Positions 8,151 to 14,374 of a stretch of DNA of 15,387 nt are shown here, one piece after another. Both the position numbers and the translations under genes were made by a program. Source of the stretch: Chlamydiia bacterium (GTDB lineage Bacteria > Chlamydiota > Chlamydiia > Chlamydiales > JACKPQ01); the NCBI GenBank assembly GCA_030433395.1, contig JAUILX010000012.1, positions 1 through 15,387 on the forward strand. The letters are read 5' to 3'. A model generated the notes under the pieces. It made no database searches and was not told where the DNA came from. It saw only the letters and a program-made list of their open reading frames with translations. The stretch's first letter is position 1. Every line of letters starts with the position of its first letter.

Positions 8151-9961
8151 GTGCATTTGATACAACCGAGTTAAAGAAATTCCCCAAAGAGCCTGGCGTC
8201 TACATCATGAAAGATGCCAAGCACAAAGTACTTTACGTGGGCAAGGCCAAAAACTTGCAGACTCGCGTTAAACAGTACTTTGCAAAAGCTCGCGACGAAC
8301 GAGAGATGATCCCCTACTTAGTCAAGCAAATTTCTAGCATTGATACCATCGTTGTGTTTAATGAAAAAGAAGCGCTACTTTTAGAAAACACCCTCATTAA
8401 GCGCCACAAGCCAAAATACAACGTTCTTCTAAAAGATGATAAAACCTACATCAGCCTCATGATCAATCATAAGCACCAGTGGCCGATGGTAAAACTAGTG
8501 CGCTATCGCGGCAAACCCAAAAAAGATGGGCTTTATTTTGGCCCTTATATGAGCGCCTATGCAGCAAGGCAAACCTTTGATGTGCTAAGCAAAGTCTTTC
8601 CCCTTAGGCAATGTTCAGATCATGAGCTAAAAAGTCGAACGCGCCCCTGTCTACTTTATGGAATCAAGCGATGCTGCGCCCCATGTGTGCGCAAATGCAG
8701 CAAAGAAGAGTATGCAGAGCACGTAAAAGGAGCCATTCAATTTTTGCGTGGACGCAATCAAGACGTCTTCAATGACCTTAAAAAAACTATGCAAGAGGCA
8801 TCTGAAAATTTAGAATACGAGCGAGCTGGCGCGCTTTTGACTAAAATGAAAATGGTTGAAAAAGTGATGGAAACACACCAGAGCATTGTACAGCAAGCAG
8901 CGCCTGATTCCGACGCTTGGAACTTATATCGTGAAGGTGAAGCCATTGTGTTAGTGCAACTCATTTTTCGTGAAGGCAGGCTGATTGGCTCTGAGCATTA
9001 CCATTTCGACCATATTGCCTCAGATAACACCGAGCTTTGGGAAAGCTTTATTCTACAGCACTATCGAGCAGCGCCCGATATTCCCCAAGAGATTCTATTG
9101 CCAGTCGAGATCAGTCCCATTGTTTCTGAAATCTTAGCTGAATGGCATCGCGAAAAACCACAGTTCCTTTGTCCAAAACGGGGCAAGAAAAAAGCCCTAC
9201 TAGAAATGGCAGAAAAAAATGCCAAAAGCCAGTTCACTCGCGAAAAACAGCAGCAAGAGCTTAAAGAACAGCGCCTACTTGATTTGCAAGATGTGCTTGG
9301 GCTTGACCATGCGCCTCTGCGCATTGAGTGCTTTGATACATCAAGCATTTCAGGAACCGATATTGTTGCAGCAATGGCCGCCTTTACCGATGGTGCTTAC
9401 GACAAGAAGCGTACACGCTTTTACGACATTAAAACCGTTCACAAAAGTGACGACTACGGCGCACTAAGAGAAGCCCTAAGAAGGCGCTTAGCACGCGCAA
9501 AAGATGAGGACGACTTGCCCGATCTAATTATCATCGACGGCGGCAAAGGGCAGTTAAATGTAGCCATTAGCGTTTTAACTGAACTAGAAATTGCCTCCTG
9601 CGATGTAATATCCGTTGTCAAAGAAGCATCCTTGCACACAAAAGGACTCACACAAGAGCGCGTTTACATGCCATCGAGAAAAACAGCACTGACCCTGCCA
9701 AAGCATTCACCTGCCCTCTTCTTTTTGCAGTGCATTCGCGATGAAGCTCACCGATTAGCCATCGGCCACCACCGAAAAAAACGTGGCAAAAAAATCACAA
9801 AAAGTGCACTCGATACCATTCCAGGCATCGGACCAATCAAGAAAAAGCGCCTCCTAGAGCATTTTGGAAGCCTTAAAAACATCAAAGCTGCATCCGATGA
9901 AGAGCTTCTTTCAGTAAAAGGCGTCACACAAAAAGACATCGATCAAATCAAAACGGCGTAG
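8147..9961 (+). CDS. uvrC: excinuclease ABC subunit C
   Basis: Makes both the 3' and 5' incisions around a lesion in nucleotide excision repair, working with UvrA and UvrB. The protein has 604 residues, normal for the family. The GIY-YIG nuclease domain at 12-95 has PGVYIMKD, LYVGKA and the LLLEN glutamate (about residue 80). A cysteine cluster near 156-186 (RQC, RPC, RCCAPC) may bind a metal. A UVR domain (about 206-241) would contact UvrB. The RNase H-like nuclease has the expected acidic residues: D397 in IECFDTS, D435/D436, D464 in IIIDGGKGQ, and H535 in DEAHRLA. A C-terminal helix-hairpin-helix pair starts near IPGIGPIKKK (about 555-604). The ATG overlaps the mutS stop. No UvrA or UvrB gene is near. 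Confidence 0.98.
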   Translation: MSAFDTTELKKFPKEPGVYIMKDAKHKVLYVGKAKNLQTRVKQYFAKARDEREMIPYLVKQISSIDTIVVFNEKEALLLENTLIKRHKPKYNVLLKDDKTYISLMINHKHQWPMVKLVRYRGKPKKDGLYFGPYMSAYAARQTFDVLSKVFPLRQCSDHELKSRTRPCLLYGIKRCCAPCVRKCSKEEYAEHVKGAIQFLRGRNQDVFNDLKKTMQEASENLEYERAGALLTKMKMVEKVMETHQSIVQQAAPDSDAWNLYREGEAIVLVQLIFREGRLIGSEHYHFDHIASDNTELWESFILQHYRAAPDIPQEILLPVEISPIVSEILAEWHREKPQFLCPKRGKKKALLEMAEKNAKSQFTREKQQQELKEQRLLDLQDVLGLDHAPLRIECFDTSSISGTDIVAAMAAFTDGAYDKKRTRFYDIKTVHKSDDYGALREALRRRLARAKDEDDLPDLIIIDGGKGQLNVAISVLTELEIASCDVISVVKEASLHTKGLTQERVYMPSRKTALTLPKHSPALFFLQCIRDEAHRLAIGHHRKKRGKKITKSALDTIPGIGPIKKKRLLEHFGSLKNIKAASDEELLSVKGVTQKDIDQIKTA

Positions 9962-9979
9962 AATTTATACACTTGACTT

Positions 9980-9997
9980 TAGCCATTGTTATGGCTA
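9980..9997. repeat. 7-bp inverted repeat after uvrC
   Basis: TAGCCAT and ATGGCTA form a perfect 7-bp stem around the loop TGTT, 18 nt after the uvrC stop. It could fold in RNA from either strand, between the convergent uvrC and F-box genes. Neither strand has a T-run after the stem, so a classical intrinsic terminator is doubtful; a weak bidirectional terminator is possible. Confidence 0.45.
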
Positions 9998-10015
9998 CAA
10001 TTACCCATATATAAT
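9986..10015 (+). promoter_or_regulatory. promoter-like hexamers pointing into F-box gene antisense
   Basis: TTGTTA (9986-9991) and a perfect TATAAT (10010-10015) are spaced by 18 nt on the + strand. The next sense gene on this strand starts only at 10472, so a transcript from here would be antisense to the F-box-like gene. The -35 element overlaps the inverted repeat. This is sequence match only, in AT-rich DNA, and may be chance. Confidence 0.25.
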
Positions 10016-10039
10016 GAACATCAGGGCGGTCAATTTCGG

Positions 10040-10330
10040 CTAGGATAGTTTTTCTATGTTTGCAGGCAAGGGCGGCTCTTCTCCAACGCCTCCTAGATGT
10101 GCCCAATTGGCTTTTCCAAGAGCCTTATCGTATACGCCAACACGCCTTAAGTGAAGGTTCTGATTTGAATCAACAACAGCTCTGAATTCCCTGCACGAGG
10201 ACGCAAAACTGGCCAAATCTCGATCATCTTCTATGTTCTTTGCAACTTCATACCACAATTCTTGTGGTAACTTTATTTGTTGCTGCTTTGTGTTGAAGCT
10301 TTCGCTAGAATGAATTGCCAATACGCTCAT
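10040..10330 (-). CDS. small F-box-like protein
   Basis: Protein of 96 residues with no signal peptide or membrane segment. Residues 20-63 match the F-box pattern well: LPQELWYEVAKNI (leucine-proline, glutamate-leucine, hydrophobic spacing), then DDRDLASFASSCREFRAVV and a following NLHLRRV. F-box domains bind Skp1 in eukaryotic SCF ubiquitin ligases. In intracellular bacteria such as Legionella, F-box proteins act in the host cell as secreted effectors, and they are also known in amoeba-associated chlamydiae. The remaining 30 residues show no repeat or substrate-binding domain, so this may be a minimal adaptor or the remnant of a larger one. The start is supported by AGGAG six nt before ATG. 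It is convergent with uvrC and divergent from the exported-protein pair. The F-box call is by eye; a host role is inferred. Confidence 0.7.
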   Translation of the reverse strand: MSVLAIHSSESFNTKQQQIKLPQELWYEVAKNIEDDRDLASFASSCREFRAVVDSNQNLHLRRVGVYDKALGKANWAHLGGVGEEPPLPANIEKLS

Positions 10331-10336
10331 GTGCTT

Positions 10337-10362
10337 CTCCTGCAGCGCTTCTTGTGCTGCAG
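10337..10362 (-). promoter_or_regulatory. ribosome binding site of F-box gene inside a hairpin
   Basis: On the minus strand AGGAG (10337-10341) lies six nt before the ATG at 10330. Immediately upstream, CTGCAGC and GCTGCAG (10356-10362 and 10340-10346) form a perfect 7-bp stem with a 9-nt loop. Two bases of the AGGAG are in the stem, so folding could partly hide the ribosome site. Confidence 0.5.
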
Positions 10363-10377
10363 TGAGTTTATGCTAAT

Positions 10378-10432
10378 GGCTTTCTTTGGTAGCTCAACTT
10401 AGCAAAAAGGATTTGCTAAAAAGCCTTTGAGC
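10378..10432. repeat. nested inverted repeats between divergent genes
   Basis: Three inverted pairs lie together: TTAGCAAA/TTTGCTAA (10399-10406 and 10412-10419, 5-nt loop), GCTCAA/TTGAGC (10392-10397 and 10427-10432) and GGCTTT/AAAGCC (10378-10383 and 10420-10425). The first two can nest in one long hairpin, while the third would compete with the outer stem. The cluster occupies the gap between the F-box gene and the exported pair and overlaps a candidate -35 element, so an operator or an RNA switch are both possible. Confidence 0.5.
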
Positions 10433-10441
10433 GTGTATCTT
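10413..10441 (+). promoter_or_regulatory. candidate promoter for the exported-protein pair
   Basis: TTGCTA (10413-10418) and TATCTT (10436-10441) are separated by 17 nt, each matching four of six consensus bases. The predicted start would be near 10448, about 24 nt before the ATG. The -35 lies in the right arm of the TTAGCAAA palindrome. Confidence 0.4.
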
Positions 10442-10458
10442 ACTGGGTAAACATAGAT

Positions 10459-10464
10459 AGGGAG
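10459..10464 (+). promoter_or_regulatory. ribosome binding site
   Basis: AGGGAG is placed 7 nt before the ATG at 10472, the clearest Shine-Dalgarno on this strand. It fixes the start of the first exported protein. Confidence 0.75.
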
Positions 10465-10471
10465 ATCACTT

Positions 10472-11074
10472 ATGAAAAAGTTTGTTGTAATTACATTGCT
10501 GGCCTTTGCATCATCACTTAGCGCCTTTGCCCACTTTGAAAAGCTTTATCCGGATGCTTTGCAAAGCATAGCCGATGTTGCTGTCTATCATGGCGATAAA
10601 AATGGCGATTTTGCTGGCGATACTATCTACATACTTAGCGATAGCTCGCAATGGAAAATCCACCCTGGTGATCTTGGCAAATGCTCCTCTTGGAGAATAA
10701 ATCAGCCTGTTAATATTCGAGCACGCACGGATTGGTGCCTCTGGTGCAAACCTAAACATCAATTTCTGATTTATAATCGCGCATTGAACGAAACTGCAAG
10801 AGTGATGCTAGTTGCTCATGCTATGAATCCTAAAAAAGTTGCCAAGGTAGAAGCTGTTAGCACAATCAGTCAGCAAATCACCTTAAGCGATTCAACTGAG
10901 TGGGTAGTACCCAGAAAACTCTCGTTTACTACAGGTGAGCGCATTTATGTAGGCTCTCAAGGCACTTATGGCAAAGCTAGAGATTTTGTTTTGATCAAAG
11001 GTCGCGAAGCTGAAGCCGAATGGTCTTTTGCTAGAATTGTAAACGCTGGCTACTCCCAAATCAACGAATATTAG
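10472..11074 (+). CDS. exported protein of unknown function, paralogue A (200 aa)
   Basis: Function not recognised. Residues 1-20 are a signal peptide (basic MKK, hydrophobic core, SAFA cleavage site), so the protein is exported. The mature part seems to hold two copies of a strand-rich unit of roughly 55-65 residues. Copy 1 (about 51-114) has ILSDSSQWKIHP, the cysteines C71, C89 and C92, and FLIYNRALNE. Copy 2 (about 135-190) has TLSDSTEWVVP, GERIYV and FVLIKG. The next gene is a clear paralogue with the same architecture and equivalent cysteines in copy 1. The start has AGGGAG at good spacing, and the second gene follows 10 nt after the stop, so the two form a likely operon. The conserved cysteines suggest disulfides outside the cytoplasm. 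Role is unknown; periplasmic or surface location is inferred. Confidence 0.8.
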   Translation: MKKFVVITLLAFASSLSAFAHFEKLYPDALQSIADVAVYHGDKNGDFAGDTIYILSDSSQWKIHPGDLGKCSSWRINQPVNIRARTDWCLWCKPKHQFLIYNRALNETARVMLVAHAMNPKKVAKVEAVSTISQQITLSDSTEWVVPRKLSFTTGERIYVGSQGTYGKARDFVLIKGREAEAEWSFARIVNAGYSQINEY

Positions 11075-11084
11075 GACTTATCTC

Positions 11085-11657
11085 ATGCATAAATTTACTT
11101 TTGCCCTTGTTGCTGCTAGCTCATTCCTGCTTGCAAGCGAAACAACGACATATCCAGACATTAAACATGCTGTTCAACGGCAAGGACATTATTATGGTCC
11201 AGGTAAGTATCAAGGAGATTGTGTTCTGTTTTTCACAAACGGCTCTCAATGGAAAGTCCACCCAGATGATCAGTCAAGGTGTTTTCACTGGGTGTCTACC
11301 GACAACCTAACTATAACAAGTAGAAAGATCTTCTGCTGCAAATGGGACCATTCGTTCATCATAACAAATACAACGCTTAATGAATCTGTTAAAGCTATGC
11401 TAGTCGATCACGGCCCCAACGCTACTTATGTTACAGAGCTAAAACCCTCAGACCATTGGGGCTACACTCAAGTCCTACTATCTGATGACTCTTGTTTTGA
11501 AGTCTTATTTGAAAAAAGCTCTTTTTCTATCGGTGATAAAGTCTATATTGTTGAAATGAATTCTCATGATTCTTTTTGGAATTATGCACTCATCAAAGGC
11601 ACAGAAACCAACAACACTGCCATAAAAGCTCATTTACTCACGGACATGACGCAGTAA
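11085..11657 (+). CDS. exported protein of unknown function, paralogue B (190 aa)
   Basis: Paralogue of the preceding gene; function not recognised. A signal peptide covers residues 1-18 (cleavage near LLAS-ETT). Copy 1 of the strand-rich unit (about 46-108) has FFTNGSQWKVHPDD, cysteines C66, C84 and C85, and FIITNTTLNESVKAMLV. Copy 2 (about 127-185) has VLLSDDSCFEV, IGDKVYIV and YALIKG. Shared features with paralogue A are the S-x-W-K-hydrophobic-H-P core, the N-x-x-LNE motif and the terminal LIKG. C46 and C137 are extra. AGGA at 11073-11076, overlapping the stop of paralogue A, gives an 8-nt spacing to the ATG. The last 20 bases overlap the end of the convergent surface-protein gene, leaving no room for a terminator. 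Confidence 0.8.
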   Translation: MHKFTFALVAASSFLLASETTTYPDIKHAVQRQGHYYGPGKYQGDCVLFFTNGSQWKVHPDDQSRCFHWVSTDNLTITSRKIFCCKWDHSFIITNTTLNESVKAMLVDHGPNATYVTELKPSDHWGYTQVLLSDDSCFEVLFEKSSFSIGDKVYIVEMNSHDSFWNYALIKGTETNNTAIKAHLLTDMTQ

Positions 11658-14328
11658 AATTAACCCCAGTAAACGTAATTGGGTTAGCACCTGAGCCGGT
11701 GTTTGCACTTTGCACCGCTGATGCATCTCCACTCGAGCTTACAACATTGAGCGTTGATGGCGCCACTTCTATAATCGAGTAATCATTGTTATTTGAAGTG
11801 TTACCTGTAAAGGTTAAGCATGCAGAAGAGGTGTCTTCTGTTTTAATTTCAGTGGAGTTACTCGTTAAGGTATTGTTTGTCACCGTAAACGTATTGGTTG
11901 ATGCATTCGTAGTCAAGACAGCGATCCCACGACCCGTGTTGTTGGAAAATGTGTTGTTTGTAATAGTGACTGTATTGCCTACGCCACCTGTTTGGTTACC
12001 TTCGAACTCAAAGGCTATATTCCCATTGCTAACGGTATTTCCAGATGCGCTCAGCGTCACAGAAGAGGTGTCATCTCCAACAATCCTAAACCCACTAAAC
12101 GCACTATTTGTAATCATGTTGCCAGTGAGGGTTAAGTTATAAATGGCAGTATCGGAAGCTATTGCTACAAAATTGGTATTTGCTGTTGATTGAAGAGTAT
12201 TATTAGAAAATGTCAGTGTATAATTTCTAGAGTCTGAACCACCAACTTGCACTACTAAATCTGATCCGGTAATGGTGTTTCCAGAAAAAGTTCCGGTAAG
12301 CGTGGCTCCACTGCCAGACCCATCAATAAAAATCCCGCTTCCGCCTGTAGCATTTATTACATTATTAGCAAAACTGCTTATATTGATTGTGCTGTTAGCT
12401 GCTAGAGAAAATGCATTTATTCTATTGATTGTATTGTCATTAATAGTAGGCGTTAAAACACCACTGCTGCCACTGAGTAGATAAAATCCTCTCCCAGCAT
12501 TACTACTGATCGTGTTATTGGTCGCAGTTACGTTTGCCGTTCCACCTAAGGAATTATCAAAAATAATAGCATTGGAAGAAGTCATAGATACAGTGTTACT
12601 GTCAAGCGATGCTGTTATTGTTGTTGAGGTATTTGAGACAATATCAATACCGACAGCTGCTGTATTGATGATGTTATTATTGATTGTGGCGTTGACAATA
12701 GCAGTTGCAGAGCTTGTGACATCAATGGCGCTCATTCCGCTGTTATTAATTGTATTATTGCTAATCGTTGCTGTGAGATTTTCGCCTCCTCCGACAAAAT
12801 CAACACCATCTGTGGTATTACCTGATAGCGTATTATTGGTAAAAGTTACGGTTCCTTTAGCAGAGCTTGCGTTAGTGTAGGCAAATCCATTGCCGGTATT
12901 ACTGTTAAAGACGTTGCTCGTTACACTTGCATCGAGCGTTGAGCTAGAGCTTGCTGTTAATTGCGCCCCATTCATGCCACTTGCACTGATCGATGAGTTT
13001 GTAAGAGATAGCTGAGAAGAGTTTCCTCCCGTTGTCGATAGCTCTACTCCATTTGTCATAGCGCCTGTGATCGTGACATGGTCTATAATAGCAGTTGCTG
13101 GATTTGTGCCTACAATACCGCGCATTGTTGGTGATGCAATATTAAAGCCCCGAACAACGTTATTTGCAGAAAGTGTGATTGCAGAACCTGCTAAGTTAGT
13201 GATTGTAGGAGTGCCGCTTGTCAGAGCAGGTATTGGTAAAATTCCACTACTTGTGCGGATGATCTGCTCAAAGCCTGTCCCAAAAAAGCGCTGATCTTGC
13301 TGCAAGGCAATACCAGCATCCATCCCCATTGTCGTTCCATCTCCTGGATAGACATAAATAAAGTTTCCTGGACCAGATGCATTTTGTGCTTGTAGTAATG
13401 TGGGAAATGGGCTTTCGAAAGTGCCGTCACTATTCGATGTATTATCAACAAAGAAAACCTCAATGATATTTCCATCAGGCCCACGTGCTGGTTTAAAAAT
13501 ATTTACATCACAGAGGACAAGAATTTCATCTCGTACAGGAGGCTGAATCATCATGGCTTCAAAATTTGGAAAATAGCTCCAGGTGTGATTGCGTGGTTTT
13601 TTCCAAAAAGGAATTTGAAATGAGACTTGCCCTTGGTAGTTGGTTTTATATAGATCATCTTTTTGCATTGCAAATTCAGCCCAAATATTATCGCGCCAGC
13701 TGAAACGCAATCGCCCGCGTTTCCCCCAATTGGTATCGCACTGCTGCCTTTTAAAGTAATAGGCGCCACCTGCCAAATACATTTTAAGGTCACCTAAATG
13801 GGCAAAATAAAAGCCCGCTTCACCATTTCCGCCTGTTAAAGCCAAACGCTTTCGTTCTTTGACGATGATATTGTTTCCGGTGAATCCCAAAAATTTGTTG
13901 CTGAGTATTTCATAAGAGCGCTTCACTGGAAAATATCCATTAAAGCGAAAGTCTATAAAGCGTGAGAGCAGCTCAAGTCCACCACCAAACTGGCTAAACG
14001 TCTGTCCCGTTGTCCATCTAGCATCATAGTAGGCGTTCATCCCAAATAACAACCCAGAACCAGCGATGTTATAACGGTATCCAAGACCCCCATTAAGAGC
14101 TGAACGTCCGCGATTAAAGACGTGATAGCGTAGATCAGCAAATGGGATATGGCGGTTAGAGGTTGGCACGGCCATCATTGCTTCTACTGTTGAGTAGCCG
14201 CCATTGAAACCAATACCGTCAGCCTCAAAGTGCTTAATGATCAAACGGCCTGGAATAGCAACATTCGATGCCACACATAAAGTGGAAAAAAAACTCAGCG
14301 CAAGCGCTACCTTAACTATACTCTTCAT
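11638..14328 (-). CDS. inverse-autotransporter-like barrel with long beta-helix passenger (896 aa)
   Basis: Predicted outer-membrane surface protein. A signal peptide covers residues 1-20 (STLCVA). A barrel region at about 30-245 shares many blocks with the 1128-3119 paralogue (GIGFNGGYSTV, FGMNAYYDARW, GGGLELLSRFIDFRFNGY). PPVRDEILVL at 263-272 corresponds to the signature after the last strand of inverse autotransporters. The passenger begins near 291 with FFVDNTS, GTFESPFPTL and YVYPGDGTTMGMDAG. Residues 472-842 are about fourteen beta-helix turns of 24-28 residues, each starting N-T-I or similar. A cysteine-bracketed cap closes the protein (C837 to C895). No clear Shine-Dalgarno precedes the ATG. 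The gap to the upstream beta-helix gene is 46 nt, so the two could be co-transcribed. The passenger differs from the Ig-like domains of classical intimin. Adhesion is a guess. Confidence 0.88.
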   Translation of the reverse strand: MKSIVKVALALSFFSTLCVASNVAIPGRLIIKHFEADGIGFNGGYSTVEAMMAVPTSNRHIPFADLRYHVFNRGRSALNGGLGYRYNIAGSGLLFGMNAYYDARWTTGQTFSQFGGGLELLSRFIDFRFNGYFPVKRSYEILSNKFLGFTGNNIIVKERKRLALTGGNGEAGFYFAHLGDLKMYLAGGAYYFKRQQCDTNWGKRGRLRFSWRDNIWAEFAMQKDDLYKTNYQGQVSFQIPFWKKPRNHTWSYFPNFEAMMIQPPVRDEILVLCDVNIFKPARGPDGNIIEVFFVDNTSNSDGTFESPFPTLLQAQNASGPGNFIYVYPGDGTTMGMDAGIALQQDQRFFGTGFEQIIRTSSGILPIPALTSGTPTITNLAGSAITLSANNVVRGFNIASPTMRGIVGTNPATAIIDHVTITGAMTNGVELSTTGGNSSQLSLTNSSISASGMNGAQLTASSSSTLDASVTSNVFNSNTGNGFAYTNASSAKGTVTFTNNTLSGNTTDGVDFVGGGENLTATISNNTINNSGMSAIDVTSSATAIVNATINNNIINTAAVGIDIVSNTSTTITASLDSNTVSMTSSNAIIFDNSLGGTANVTATNNTISSNAGRGFYLLSGSSGVLTPTINDNTINRINAFSLAANSTINISSFANNVINATGGSGIFIDGSGSGATLTGTFSGNTITGSDLVVQVGGSDSRNYTLTFSNNTLQSTANTNFVAIASDTAIYNLTLTGNMITNSAFSGFRIVGDDTSSVTLSASGNTVSNGNIAFEFEGNQTGGVGNTVTITNNTFSNNTGRGIAVLTTNASTNTFTVTNNTLTSNSTEIKTEDTSSACLTFTGNTSNNNDYSIIEVAPSTLNVVSSSGDASAVQSANTGSGANPITFTGVNFTASCP
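11803..12915 (-). repeat. about 14 coding beta-helix repeats, period near 81 nt
   Basis: Encodes residues 472-842 of the 896-residue surface protein. Counting from each asparagine that starts the N-T-[IVL] motif, unit lengths are 27, 26, 27, 26, 27, 27, 24, 28, 26, 27, 27, 28, 27 and 24 residues. Units share N-x-[IVL] at the start and alternating T/S-hydrophobic residues at the end, while the DNA itself is diverged. Confidence 0.8.
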
Positions 14329-14374
14329 AAAGTGGGCATAGTACCGTGCTTAAGCTGGTTTGTGCAATCTTTTT

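Noticed and set aside
9973..10015. TTGACT as -35 paired with TATAAT
   Set aside because: The spacing is 31 nt, far too long for one promoter; TTGTTA at 18 nt was preferred.
10040..11657. F-box gene and divergent pair as a toxin-antitoxin or defence system
   Set aside because: The + strand proteins have signal peptides and the minus-strand protein has an F-box-like domain. No toxin, nuclease or DNA-binding motif was seen.
11786..12880. Several hydrophobic + strand open frames (11786-12142, 12272-12484, 12512-12880)
   Set aside because: They are antisense to the beta-helix repeats. The valine- and leucine-rich content is the reverse reading of N/T/S-hydrophobic codons, and there is no ribosome site or domain.
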